Source: Nocardia coubleae NBRC 108252
GTDB lineage: Bacteria; Actinomycetota; Actinomycetes; Mycobacteriales; Mycobacteriaceae
NCBI RefSeq assembly: GCF_001612805.1
Contig: NZ_BDBD01000011.1
Span: 1,226,035-1,290,034 of the forward strand
Reading direction: 5' to 3'
Length of the DNA: 64,000 nt
Shown here: positions 17,186 through 25,586 of the stretch, piece by piece
Position numbering within the stretch: position 1 is the stretch's first letter
Layout: each line of letters starts with the position of its first letter
Position numbers and translations under genes: made by a program
Notes under the pieces: model-generated
Databases searched by the model: none
What the model was told of the DNA's origin: nothing
What the model saw: only the letters and a program-made list of their open reading frames with translations

Positions 17186-17311
17186 CGAAGCTCCTTCGGG
17201 CTCAGTGGGGAGACCGCCTGTCGAACGGTTCCGCCACCCGAAGGTAGGCCGGGCCGCATCCGATGACCAATAGGCTTGCCGATATCGGACATCGAAATAT
17301 CGATGGGTCGC

Positions 17312-18334
17312 TCAGCGGGCCGGGAAGCGCAGGATCCGATCGTCGCCGTCGCGGAGGTCGCCGCGGCCGTCGGTGTTGGAGGTGGTGAGCCAGAGGGCGC
17401 CGTCGGGGGCGACCGCGACTGTGCGCAGGCGGCCGTAGGTGTCGCGCAGGTAGTCGCGGGGCGCGGTCAGGTCTGCACCGGAAAGGGTTGCTGTCCAGAG
17501 TCTTTCGCCGCGCAGGGCGGCGACGTAGAGGGTGTCGCCTGCGATGGCGATACCCGATGGTGAGGCCTCGTCGGTCGACCACGTGAGCAACGGATCGGTG
17601 AAACCCCGGTCGGCGCCGCCCCCGCCTTCGACGTCGGGCCACCCGTAGTCGCGGCCGGGTTCGATGCGGTTGATCTCGTCGAGGCGGTTCTGCCCGAACT
17701 CCGCCGCGTACAGCGTGCCGGTCCGGTCCCAGGCCAAGCCCTGCACATTGCGGTGCCCCGTGCTCAGCACCGGTGAACCGGGCGTGGGATTTCCCGGCGC
17801 GGGCGCACCCTCGGCTGTCAGCCGCAGAATCTTGCCGTTCGGACTGCCGGGATCCTGCGACCGCGACGGCTGCCCGGCATCCCCGGTGCCGACATACAGC
17901 ATTCCGTCGGGCCCGAAGGCGATGCGCCCGCCATTGTGGTTGCCCGCCTTGGCGATTCCGCTGAACACCACCTCCACCGGTCCGCCCGGCCGGAATCGGA
18001 CGATGCGATTGTCGTCGGACGCGGTGAAGTAGGCGTACACGTAGTCGTCGCGGACGGCGAGACCGAGCAGGCCGCCCTCCCCGCGCGCCACCACACCCGG
18101 CACCTCGAAGAACGGCTCAGGAGTGCGGCCCGGTACCACCCGCAGAATCCGCCCGGAGTCCCGTTCGGCCACCAATGCGGTGCCGTCGGGGAGGAAGGCC
18201 AGTCCCCACGGCACCTCGATTCCCTGCGCGACCACCTCGGGCACCCCGAGATCGGGTACGCCCTCGGACCGGCTCGGCGCGGTCGAAGGGGCGATCGGCG
18301 AGGTCGGCGCGCTCGCCTGCTCGTTCGCGCACAC
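17312..18334 (-). CDS. PQQ-type glucose/sorbosone dehydrogenase-like lipoprotein, frame-disrupted at lipobox
   Basis: Six-bladed propeller of the soluble aldose sugar dehydrogenase family. Family segments are VPWGLAFLPDGTALVAERDSGRI, GGLLGLAV, NHNGGRIAFGPDGMLYVGTGDAG and TGHRNVQGLAWDRTGTLYAAEFGQNRLDEIN; they include the active-site His. As an open frame it begins at GTG 18334 with V-C-A-N-E-Q and would lack a signal peptide. A perfect lipoprotein signal lies just upstream but two nucleotides out of frame. Either the base sequence or the gene is broken there, or the protein starts at 18334 and stays in the cytoplasm. Confidence 0.85.
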   Translation of the reverse strand: MCANEQASAPTSPIAPSTAPSRSEGVPDLGVPEVVAQGIEVPWGLAFLPDGTALVAERDSGRILRVVPGRTPEPFFEVPGVVARGEGGLLGLAVRDDYVYAYFTASDDNRIVRFRPGGPVEVVFSGIAKAGNHNGGRIAFGPDGMLYVGTGDAGQPSRSQDPGSPNGKILRLTAEGAPAPGNPTPGSPVLSTGHRNVQGLAWDRTGTLYAAEFGQNRLDEINRIEPGRDYGWPDVEGGGGADRGFTDPLLTWSTDEASPSGIAIAGDTLYVAALRGERLWTATLSGADLTAPRDYLRDTYGRLRTVAVAPDGALWLTTSNTDGRGDLRDGDDRILRFPAR

Positions 18335-18399
18335 GACGCAACGACGACGACCGCCGCAAGGGCGACGACCAGCCCTCGTGCCACTGTCCTGACGCCCAT
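18331..18399 (-). other. Out-of-frame lipoprotein signal peptide of the sugar dehydrogenase gene
   Basis: From ATG 18399 the sequence encodes MGVRTVARGLVVALAAVVVV followed by A-S-C, a basic N-terminus, hydrophobic core and lipobox. The Cys codon TGT (18333-18331) is where this frame meets the propeller frame. Removing one GT dinucleotide from the TGTG run would give V-A-S-C-A-N-E-Q, joining both parts into a normal lipoprotein. The first part continues in its own frame as Arg-rich non-coding sequence. Confidence 0.7.
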
Positions 18400-18525
18400 C
18401 AGCCGGCGCTCCGTCCCGGTGGGCGTCCCTTCACCACCACCGGTATCGAGGATATCCGGTGGTCTCCCCGACGACGCCCGGTCAGCTGGCCCGTGATCCG
18501 AAACAGCCCTGATCATGCTGTGCGC

Positions 18526-19587
18526 CTATCGCTCTCGGGCTCGACGCTGGTCTTCGGCGACCCGGCGACGCTCTTGTTCGCGGTAGCCGTAGGTGGCTTT
18601 GCGTACGGTCACATCGTCTTCGAGGCCCGAGCCGACCGCGCCTGCCACCGTGCCGAGTACCGTCGCCATCAGGGCGATCGTCAGGTAGTCGGAGGGGCCG
18701 CACGGGCGGCCGAGAGTGCTGGTCAGGTAGTCCGGCGGGATGACGACGGCCACCGCCACCAGGGTGATCGAGTACAGCGCGAGGAAGAACACGATGGTGC
18801 CGACGGCGACGGTGCTCACGGTTCCCGCGTTGCGCAACGCCAGATACCGATCGTCCCGGCCGTCGATCCGTCGCTCCCACAGCCCGTGCCCGGCGATGAT
18901 CCACGCCGACAAGGCAACCAGCGCCGACACCGTGATTCCCGTCAACCGCAGCGGCCCCATCGCCGTTGCCAGCAACCAGATCGAGGAGTACAGCACCCCG
19001 AATGCCGTTCCGGCCATCGCACCGGCCAGCGCCGACGACAACCCGACGACCAGCTGCCACGGCCGATTCGCGCGCACCATCCCCGCCAGCAGGAATAGCG
19101 AGCCGAACCGCACGGACCGCACCAATCGCATTTCGCCGCCCTGCTCCACCACTCGCAGCCCGCGCGCATTCGATCGCGTAAGCGCGGCCGAGCGACGCGA
19201 GCGCAGGGCTTCGACGATTCGCACCGCAAGGTTGCGCAACCGCTGCCGCAGCCGCATCCCACCGAGCGCGGGTAGCGAGATCAGGGCGACTTGATGCGCC
19301 GGGTCGATATCGGCGACCAGCACCGACCGCCCGTCGCGCAACGGCAGGTCGGTGACGCACAACGCCAGGTCCCAGGTGGTTTCCCGGACGTATTCGCGGG
19401 CCTTGTCGATCAGGTGGACGCTGTCGGGATACATCGCCTCGAACGGATCGTCGTTGACGAGCACCCGCCACTCGACCTGTTCGCCGACGACCCGGGCGAG
19501 TTCATCCGGCAGGTCGTCGCGCAGTGAGCGGGCGAGCCGCGTAGCCAGGTCGGGGTCGGCGAGTACACCGATCGTCACTTCCGTCAT
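18526..19587 (-). CDS. Two-domain membrane protein of unknown function
   Basis: 353 residues. The N-terminal half (about 1-150, TIGVLADPDLATRLARSLRDDL) is soluble, acidic and alpha/beta in appearance; an LCVTDLPLRDGRSVLVADID segment is conserved-looking. The C-terminal half has about five hydrophobic segments (SLFLLAGMV, VGLSSALAGAMAGTAFGVLY, LTGITVSALVALSAWIIAG, TVSTVAVGTIVFFLALYSITLVAV, YLTIALMATVLGTVAGAV), then a charged tail. ATG 19587 is chosen; a longer open frame upstream is only antisense to the ATP-grasp gene. It diverges from the ATP-grasp/hydrolase pair. I do not recognise a named family. Confidence 0.8.
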   Translation of the reverse strand: MTEVTIGVLADPDLATRLARSLRDDLPDELARVVGEQVEWRVLVNDDPFEAMYPDSVHLIDKAREYVRETTWDLALCVTDLPLRDGRSVLVADIDPAHQVALISLPALGGMRLRQRLRNLAVRIVEALRSRRSAALTRSNARGLRVVEQGGEMRLVRSVRFGSLFLLAGMVRANRPWQLVVGLSSALAGAMAGTAFGVLYSSIWLLATAMGPLRLTGITVSALVALSAWIIAGHGLWERRIDGRDDRYLALRNAGTVSTVAVGTIVFFLALYSITLVAVAVVIPPDYLTSTLGRPCGPSDYLTIALMATVLGTVAGAVGSGLEDDVTVRKATYGYREQERRRVAEDQRRARER

Positions 19588-19716
19588 CCACCGGCCACCT
19601 GTCCTCGCCGTGCACATCTCACTGCTCGCGCGTTCCCTGAACCGCCGCCGGGAAACGACCGGTGATCGCCGGGTCGCGCCCTGTTTCGGACCGCCCGTTC
19701 CGGTTAGACGCCACCA

Positions 19717-21000
19717 ATGAAGAATGTTTTCGTCCCCGGTCTGACCGAGTTGCAGCGAGCCGAGATCAGCACAGTCGAGATTCCCGGCGGCCTGCGCCTG
19801 CACGGACTGCTCGACTACGACTCGCTGGTCAAGGCCGAGGAGTTCGATTTCGACGAGTTGCTCGACCGGGCCCGCACCGAACTGGATGCCTTCGACGGCA
19901 CGGTGGACGCCATCATCGCCCACTGGGATTTCCCCACGAGTGTGATCGTGCCCATCCTCGCCGCGGAACGCGGCCTGCCCGCACCGAGCCTCGAGAGCGT
20001 GCTGCGTTCGGAGCACAAACTGTGGAGCCGGATACTGCAACGCGAGTCGGTACCCGAATGCGTTCCGGATTTCTGCGCGTTCGACCCCTTCGACCCGAAC
20101 GCCCTCGACAGCATCGATCTCGATTTCCCGTTCTGGGTGAAGCCGGTGAAGGCGCACTCCTCGCAACTGGGTTTCGAGGTACACGACCCCGAGGAATTCG
20201 CAACGGCGACCGAGACCATCCGCGCCGAGATCGGCCGCATCGCCGACCCGTTCGACCAGGCCCTCGCCCGGGTGACGGTGCCGGAGGACGTGCGCGTGGC
20301 CGGTGGCCGCACGTGTCTGGCCGAGCAGATCGTCACCGGAACCCAGGCAGCGCCGGAGGGGTCGATGGCCGCCGGTGAGTACCGGGTGCACGGCGTGTTC
20401 GACATGCGCAAGGACGCCACCGGGCACAGCTTCGCCCACCTGGACTACCCGGCGCGCACGGTGCCGGAGTCGGTGCGCGACACCATGATCGAGGTCAGCG
20501 AACGCTATCTGCGCCACGTCGGTTACGACAACGGCTGCTTCAACTCCGAGTTCATGTGGGACGCCGACACCGGGAAGTTGTGGTTGATCGAGATCAACAC
20601 GCGCATCTCGCAGTCGCACAGCGACCTGTTCGTCAAGGTCGACGGCACCTCCAACCACGCTGTCGCCATCGACGTCGCACTCGGGCGCACCCCCGAAATG
20701 CCGCACCGCAAGGGGCGTTTCGCCGTCGCCGCGCAATGCATGGTGCCGCGCTACGAGGACGGTGTCGTCACCCGCGTGCCCGACGAGTCGCAGATCGAGG
20801 CCCTGCGCCGCAGGTTCCCCGACACGGTGGTGAACATCGATGTGGCCCCGGGTGAGCGGCTCTCGGAGCTGCCCAACCAGGACCCCTACCGCTACAAACT
20901 GGCCACCCTCTATCTCGGCGCCGCCGACCACGACGAGTTGGAGCAGCGCTACCAGGACTGTCTCGAGGCACTGCCGTTCGAATTCGAGGAGGTCGATTGA
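19717..21000 (+). CDS. ATP-grasp ligase
   Basis: 427-residue ATP-grasp enzyme. Such proteins join a carboxylate, activated as acyl-phosphate, to an amine or thiol. Visible features: lead-in HWDFPTSVIVPILAAERGLPAPS, ATP-binding strand FPFWVKPVKAHSSQLGF (Lys), the LAEQIVTGTQ adenine loop, and the metal site WLIEINTRISQSHSDL (Glu and Asn of the E-x-N motif). It resembles the peptide/amino-acid ligase side of the superfamily more than biotin carboxylases. The CocE-type hydrolase starts directly at its stop codon, so both probably act in one pathway. Substrates are unknown. Confidence 0.88.
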   Translation: MKNVFVPGLTELQRAEISTVEIPGGLRLHGLLDYDSLVKAEEFDFDELLDRARTELDAFDGTVDAIIAHWDFPTSVIVPILAAERGLPAPSLESVLRSEHKLWSRILQRESVPECVPDFCAFDPFDPNALDSIDLDFPFWVKPVKAHSSQLGFEVHDPEEFATATETIRAEIGRIADPFDQALARVTVPEDVRVAGGRTCLAEQIVTGTQAAPEGSMAAGEYRVHGVFDMRKDATGHSFAHLDYPARTVPESVRDTMIEVSERYLRHVGYDNGCFNSEFMWDADTGKLWLIEINTRISQSHSDLFVKVDGTSNHAVAIDVALGRTPEMPHRKGRFAVAAQCMVPRYEDGVVTRVPDESQIEALRRRFPDTVVNIDVAPGERLSELPNQDPYRYKLATLYLGAADHDELEQRYQDCLEALPFEFEEVD

Positions 21001-23040
21001 GTGCACACGGTCGAGTCGTTCCCGTACGAGGTGCGGGTCACCGAGAACGTTTTCATCCCGATGCGCGACGGCGCCCGGCTGGCGGCCCGCATCTGGCGGC
21101 CGGTCACCGAGGAACCGCTGCCCGCGGTGTTCGAATACATCCCGTACCGCAAGCGGGACCTGACCCGCGGCCGTGACGCGCTGAACCACCCCTATCTCGC
21201 GGGCCACGGGTACGTGTCGGTGCGGGTGGACCTGCGCGGCAGCGGCGACTCCGACGGTGTGCTCCACGACGAGTACCTGCCCGCCGAGCACGACGACGCC
21301 TGCGACGTCATCGCGTGGCTGGCCGAACAACCCTGGTGCGACGGCAATGTCGGCATGATGGGCATCTCGTGGGGTGGTTTCAACAGCCTCCAGGTCGCCG
21401 CGCACCGGCCACCCGCGCTCAAAGCCGTCGTCAGCGCGTCGGCGACGGAGGATCTCTACGTCGACAACATGCACTACATGGGCGGGTGCCTGTTGTCGGA
21501 CAACCTGTCCGAGGCGACGGTGATGTTCGCCTTCAACAGCCTCCCGCCGGACCCGGCGATCGTCGGTGACCGGTGGCGCGAGATGTGGCACGAACGTCTC
21601 TCGGGCAGCGGGTTGTGGATCGAGCAGTGGCTGGAACACCAACGCCGCGACGACTATTGGAAGCGCGCCTCGGTGAACGAGGACTACAGCGCTGTGCAGT
21701 GTCCGGTGCTCGCCGTCGGCGGCTGGGCCGACGGGTACACCAATGCGATCTTCCGCCTGCTCGAGCACCTCGATGTGCCGCGCCTGGGGTTGATCGGCCC
21801 GTGGGGGCACAAGTATCCGCATCTGGGTGTGCCCGGCCCGGCCATCGGGTTCCTGCAGGAGATGGTGCGGTGGTGGGACCACTGGCTCAAGGGCCGCGAC
21901 ACCGCCATCATGGACGAACCGATGCTGCGAGTGTGGTTGCAGGACAGCGTGTCCCCGCACCCGTCTTATGAGGACCGCCCCGGCCGCTGGGTGGGCGAGC
22001 CGAGCTGGCACTCACCGAACATCGAACCGCGCCGGTTCGTGCTCGGCCGCTACGCCCTCGGCGAGGAGCCGGCACCGACGCATCACGTGCACCTGCAGTC
22101 GCCGCTGAGTGTCGGCATGTTCGCGGGCAAGTGGGCGTCCTACGCCGCGACTCCGGACCTGCCGTCGGACCAGCGCGACGAGGACGGTGGCTCACTGGTG
22201 TTCGAGACCGAGACCCTCGACCAGCCGTGCGAGATCCTCGGCCTGCCGACCCTGGACCTCGAGGTCTCGGCGGACCGCCCGAACGCGATGCTGGCCGCCC
22301 GGCTCTCGGACGTGGCACCCAACGGCGAGGCGACCCGGGTCACCTACGGCCTGCTCAACCTCACCCACCGCGACGGCAGCGCCGAACCACGTCCGCTCGA
22401 GCCGGGGCGCACCTATCGGGTTCACCTGCCGCTCAACGGAATCGCGCATTCGTTCCCGCCCGGGCACCGGATCCGGCTCTCGGTGTCGTCGTCGTACTGG
22501 CCGTTGGCCTGGCCGTCGCCGGAACCGGTGATGCTCACGATCAATACCGGAACGAGCACGCTGACCCTTCCGCAACGCGCGCCGCGGGCCGAGGACGCGA
22601 CCCTTCGCCCCTTCGGGGAACCGGAGGCCGCGCCACCCGCGCCCGCGACGCATGTCGAACCGGGACAACACCATTGGAAGGTCCAGCGCGATCTGGCCAG
22701 TGGGGTGTCGACCCTGGAGATCGAGAACGACCAGGGCACGATCGTGCTCGACGACATCGGGACCTCGGTGCGCCGCGCCACCACGGAATGGTTCAGCTTC
22801 CAGGACAACGACGTCACCTCCGTGCGCGGGCAGACCCGCACCGTGCGCCGCCTGGAACGCGACGACTGGCGAACCGAGGTGGTCACCGACACCGTATTAC
22901 GGTGCACCGCCGACGAATTCGTCATCGACGCCCAGCTCGACGCCTACGAACTGGAGGACTCCCCCGCCGACCCGCGCTCGCTGCGCAACCGGGTGTACTC
23001 ACAGAACTGGCACCGCCGGATACCCCGTGATCTGGTCTGA
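21001..23040 (+). CDS. CocE/NonD family hydrolase (X-Pro dipeptidyl-peptidase-like)
   Basis: 679-residue serine hydrolase. N-terminal domain: FIPMRDGARLAARIW, the GSGDSDG loop and nucleophile elbow GMMGISWGGFNSL. The cap region, late Asp and His (IGPWGHKYPHLG) follow, then the jelly-roll domain characteristic of CocE and X-Pro peptidases (LDLEVSADRPNAMLAARLSDV, GHRIRLSVSSSYWP). About 120 residues beyond the jelly-roll form an extra beta-rich tail. GTG 21001 directly follows the ATP-grasp stop; GAGGAGG lies before it. It may cleave an amide or ester, perhaps one related to the product of the ligase. Confidence 0.9.
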   Translation: MHTVESFPYEVRVTENVFIPMRDGARLAARIWRPVTEEPLPAVFEYIPYRKRDLTRGRDALNHPYLAGHGYVSVRVDLRGSGDSDGVLHDEYLPAEHDDACDVIAWLAEQPWCDGNVGMMGISWGGFNSLQVAAHRPPALKAVVSASATEDLYVDNMHYMGGCLLSDNLSEATVMFAFNSLPPDPAIVGDRWREMWHERLSGSGLWIEQWLEHQRRDDYWKRASVNEDYSAVQCPVLAVGGWADGYTNAIFRLLEHLDVPRLGLIGPWGHKYPHLGVPGPAIGFLQEMVRWWDHWLKGRDTAIMDEPMLRVWLQDSVSPHPSYEDRPGRWVGEPSWHSPNIEPRRFVLGRYALGEEPAPTHHVHLQSPLSVGMFAGKWASYAATPDLPSDQRDEDGGSLVFETETLDQPCEILGLPTLDLEVSADRPNAMLAARLSDVAPNGEATRVTYGLLNLTHRDGSAEPRPLEPGRTYRVHLPLNGIAHSFPPGHRIRLSVSSSYWPLAWPSPEPVMLTINTGTSTLTLPQRAPRAEDATLRPFGEPEAAPPAPATHVEPGQHHWKVQRDLASGVSTLEIENDQGTIVLDDIGTSVRRATTEWFSFQDNDVTSVRGQTRTVRRLERDDWRTEVVTDTVLRCTADEFVIDAQLDAYELEDSPADPRSLRNRVYSQNWHRRIPRDLV

Positions 23041-23045
23041 GCCCG

Positions 23046-23507
23046 TCAGTCCAAACAGAACTCGTTGCCCTCGGGATCGGCCATCACGATGAACCCGGCG
23101 CTCATGGGCGGTTCCGGCTCGAAACGCCGCAGGCGGGTGGCTCCGAGGGCGACCAGGCGCTCGCATTCGGCTTCCAGGGCGGTCATGCGCTGCTCGCCCT
23201 GGAGGCCGGGCGCGGCCCGCACGTCGAGGTGGACGCGATTCTTGGCGACCTTGTCCTCGGGCACCCGCTGGAAGAACACACGCGGGCCTTCCCCGTCGGG
23301 GTCCTCGATCGCCGAGCGCGAATTGCGGTCCTCGGCAGGCACTCCGATACGGGTGAGGAACTCGTCCCACGCGGCGAGCGGGTCGGCGCCCTCGGGAAGT
23401 TCTACACCGGGCGGGCCGGGGTGCACGTAACCGAGCACTTCGCGCCAGAAGATCGACAGCGCTCGTGGGTCGTGCGCGTCGAAGGTGATCTGTACGTGGC
23501 GGCTCAT
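23046..23507 (-). CDS. VOC-family (glyoxalase/bleomycin resistance fold) protein
   Basis: 153 residues with two beta-alpha-beta-beta-beta modules: HVQITFDAHDPRALSIFWREVLGY and NRVHLDVRAAPG, ending with FIVMADPEGNEFCLD. The His and Glu positions (QITF, VHLDV, NEFCL) suit the usual metal site only partly (Gln/Thr at the first). ATG 23507 overlaps the stop of the upstream ligase as ATGA and has GGAAGG six bases away; ATG 23513 is too close to that site. The two genes should be translationally coupled under the stress-type promoter at 24655-24679. Confidence 0.88.
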   Translation of the reverse strand: MSRHVQITFDAHDPRALSIFWREVLGYVHPGPPGVELPEGADPLAAWDEFLTRIGVPAEDRNSRSAIEDPDGEGPRVFFQRVPEDKVAKNRVHLDVRAAPGLQGEQRMTALEAECERLVALGATRLRRFEPEPPMSAGFIVMADPEGNEFCLD

Positions 23508-24613
23508 GGGCATCCTTCCAGGGTGGCTTTCGCCGACTCCGTGACCACATCGGCGATTTCGTGTCGCGAGCGTAGAGCACGCATCTGACGAAAAGCGCCG
23601 TTGCCGCGCTCGGCCAGGGCGGCGACCGCCCCTGTCACGAACTCGAGGTCGCCCGCCTCGCGCAACGCTGGGCCGATCCGTTCGATGAGCAGGGCGAGCA
23701 GTTCGCGATGCGGCAGCACCCGGCCCTCGATCGGGTCGAGCCCGTCACCGAAGAAGCCGGAGTGCGCGGCGTTCCAATACGCCGCGCGCAGCACCTCGCT
23801 CGGCACCGCCGTGGCGGGTTCGTCGCGGGCGATCGCGTCCAATCCGGTGCTCACGATCCCCCGGATCAGCGCGGCGAGCAAAGCCGATTCCTCGGCCGTT
23901 GCGGGCACGTCGCTCACCCGGACCTCCACGGTGGGAAAGGATTCCGACAGTCGGATGTCCCAATACACCATCTTGTTGTCGAGGATGCTTCCGCTGGCGA
24001 GCATCATCGCCACGATCGCCTCGTACTCGTCCAGGGAAGAGAAATACGGTGGCGGTCCCGCGCTCGGCCAGCGCCGCCACAGAATGCTGCGCCAGCTCGC
24101 GTACCCGGTCTCGCGGCCACGATAGATCGCCGAATTCGCGGTGAGCGAGAGCAGCACCGGCAACCACGGACGCACGTGGTTGCTCACCTGCACCGCCGTC
24201 GCCCGGTCGGGCACCCCGACGTGCACATGGCACCCGCACAGCCCCTGCTCGTGGGCGATCATGCCGAAGGTGTGGGCGATGCGCTGGTAGCGCGGCGTAT
24301 CGGTGACCGGGTACCCCTCGGGGACCGTCGGCGGCACGGCGACCGCGAGCAGGGAGGCGTCGTGCTGTGCGGCGCATTCGGCGACCCGCCGGCGCGAGGT
24401 GCGCAGTTCGGTGAGCAGCTCACCGATGTCGGTGTGTACGCCGGTGCTGGTCTCCACCTGACAGCTGGTCAGCTCGAGCTGTAGATCGATGCCTGCCTTC
24501 TCGGCGGTGGCGGCGACCTCGGTGTTCTTCGGTGCGGGCGCGCCGCTGACGGGGTCGGTGAGCAGGAACTCCTCTTCGACTCCGACAGTCGGTACCTGTG
24601 CGGGCCTACCCAC
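23504..24613 (-). CDS. YbdK-type carboxylate-amine ligase (GCS2 family)
   Basis: Glutamate-cysteine-ligase-2 fold enzyme of 369 aa. The start VPTVGVEEEFLLTD contains the metal-binding Glu cluster; SCQVETSTG, CGCHVHVGVPD, WRSILWRRWPSAGPPPYF and VEVRVSDVPAT are family blocks. Such enzymes form gamma-glutamyl or other amide bonds with ATP; relatives include EgtA and mycobacterial GCS2 proteins, but the true substrate is not fixed by sequence. GTG 24613 has AGGAGG six bases upstream; the longer frame to 24844 runs through the divergent MarR gene. A consensus GTTT-N15-GGGTAT promoter precedes it. Confidence 0.92.
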   Translation of the reverse strand: MGRPAQVPTVGVEEEFLLTDPVSGAPAPKNTEVAATAEKAGIDLQLELTSCQVETSTGVHTDIGELLTELRTSRRRVAECAAQHDASLLAVAVPPTVPEGYPVTDTPRYQRIAHTFGMIAHEQGLCGCHVHVGVPDRATAVQVSNHVRPWLPVLLSLTANSAIYRGRETGYASWRSILWRRWPSAGPPPYFSSLDEYEAIVAMMLASGSILDNKMVYWDIRLSESFPTVEVRVSDVPATAEESALLAALIRGIVSTGLDAIARDEPATAVPSEVLRAAYWNAAHSGFFGDGLDPIEGRVLPHRELLALLIERIGPALREAGDLEFVTGAVAALAERGNGAFRQMRALRSRHEIADVVTESAKATLEGCP

Positions 24614-24654
24614 GGCGATCCTCCTCCACCGGCGTGAACGAGCGTGCTGGGACG

Positions 24655-24679
24655 ATACCCGCAGGTGAGTGAGCCAAAC
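24655..24679 (-). promoter_or_regulatory. SigF/SigB-type promoter of the ligase-VOC operon
   Basis: On the minus strand GTTT (24679-24676), 15 nt, then GGGTAT (24660-24655): a full match to the general-stress consensus. The -10 is 41 bases before the ligase GTG. Confidence 0.7.
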
Positions 24680-24718
24680 AACAGATACTTTGTGCACTAA
24701 CTGTTCATGGGCTAACCT
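24680..24718 (+). promoter_or_regulatory. Leaderless promoter and possible operator of OhrR-like gene
   Basis: TAACCT (24713-24718) lies six bases before GTG 24725, so a leaderless transcript is likely. Upstream, AACAG (24680-24684) and CTGTT (24701-24705) form an inverted repeat with a 16-nt gap and GTGCAC near its centre, a candidate operator. It does not match the classic OhrR box. Confidence 0.4.
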
Positions 24719-24724
24719 GGCTGC

Positions 24725-25186
24725 GTGACCGAGATCGACGACCCGCTGCGGCTGGATCGGCAGGTGTGTTTCGCCCTCGCCGTGGCCAACCGCTCGGTCC
24801 TTGCCGTCTACCGCCCGCTGCTCGAGCCGATGGGCCTGACCCATCCGCAGTACCTGGTGATGCTCGCGCTCTGGGGCCAGACGCCGATGTCGGTCAAAGC
24901 CGTCGCCGATGCCGTCCAGCTCGATTCGGCCACGCTGTCACCGCTGCTCAAACGGCTCGAGTCCGCCGGGCTCCTCACCCGCCGCCGCGACCCCAACAAC
25001 GAGCGAACCCTGCTGATCGACCTCACCGCGGCGGGACGCGCGCTGCGTACCGAGGCCGAACGCATTCCGCCCGCAGTGGTGGAACGACTCGGCGTGAGCC
25101 TGGCCGAACTGGAAGAACTGCGCGATGTGCTGGGCCGGGTGAACACGGCCGCACGCCGCGCCGAGGAATCGAGGCAGAACCGATGA
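24725..25186 (+). CDS. OhrR-like MarR regulator, organic-peroxide sensor type
   Basis: 153 residues. The N-terminus LDRQVCFALAVANRSVLAVYRPLLEPMGLTHPQYLVMLALW follows the OhrR pattern, with the redox-active Cys (VCFALA) and the tyrosines that sense organic hydroperoxides. The helix-turn-helix and wing follow (VKAVADAVQLDSATLSPLLKRLESAGLLTRRRDPNNERTLLIDLT). GTG 24725 fits the leaderless -10. No ohr peroxiredoxin gene is next to it; instead it overlaps a DUF5313 gene by ATGA and diverges from the YbdK-type ligase. Its targets may therefore be these neighbours or an unlinked ohr. Confidence 0.9.
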   Translation: MTEIDDPLRLDRQVCFALAVANRSVLAVYRPLLEPMGLTHPQYLVMLALWGQTPMSVKAVADAVQLDSATLSPLLKRLESAGLLTRRRDPNNERTLLIDLTAAGRALRTEAERIPPAVVERLGVSLAELEELRDVLGRVNTAARRAEESRQNR

Positions 25187-25551
25187 CCACCCCGAACCTC
25201 TGGCAGCGCCTGCGCTACATCGGCGGTGCCACCTTGCCGCCGTCGATGTCGGACTGGGTGCTCGCCGACCTCACCGGCCCCGGCGCGACGCGACGATATC
25301 TGCTGCGCATACTGGTTCCGGTGCTGCCGCTGCTGTGCCTGTTCCTGTTGACGCCGGGGCCGCTGTGGATCGGGTTGTCGATGATGGCGCTGCTGTATCT
25401 GCCGCTGATCTACTTCACCGTCGCGCTGGTGTACGTCTACCGCAGGCACCGGCTGGTCAGCCACGGGTTCGATCCCGAACTCGCCTTCGCAGCGCAACGT
25501 CGTCGCGCCGATGCCGACCGGGCCGCCTACGAGCAGCGCCATCGTCCCTGA
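25183..25551 (+). CDS. DUF5313 membrane protein
   Basis: 122 residues of the actinobacterial DUF5313 family. The start LWQRLRYIGGATLPPSMSDWVLADLTGPGATRRYLLR is the family signature (a conserved W-x-x-x-D with TGPG). Two membrane helices follow (LVPVLPLLCLFLLTPGPLW, MMALLYLPLIYFTVALVYVYR) and then a charged cytoplasmic tail. ATG 25183 overlaps the OhrR-like stop by 4 nt. Function unknown; the coupling suggests a role linked to oxidative stress. Confidence 0.85.
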   Translation: MTTPNLWQRLRYIGGATLPPSMSDWVLADLTGPGATRRYLLRILVPVLPLLCLFLLTPGPLWIGLSMMALLYLPLIYFTVALVYVYRRHRLVSHGFDPELAFAAQRRRADADRAAYEQRHRP

Positions 25552-25586
25552 ATCACACTGCGGCCCCGTCGCTGTGCCGCGTCCGA

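Noticed and set aside
17281..17304. Repeated GATATC/ATATCGAT bases upstream of the DJ-1 gene as an HxlR operator
   Set aside because: The half-sites are not a clean inverted repeat and no known HxlR motif fits.
18526..22011. A minus-strand open frame of 1161 codons
   Set aside because: Only its last 353 codons are a real gene. The rest is antisense to the ATP-grasp and CocE genes, which have clear family motifs on the plus strand.
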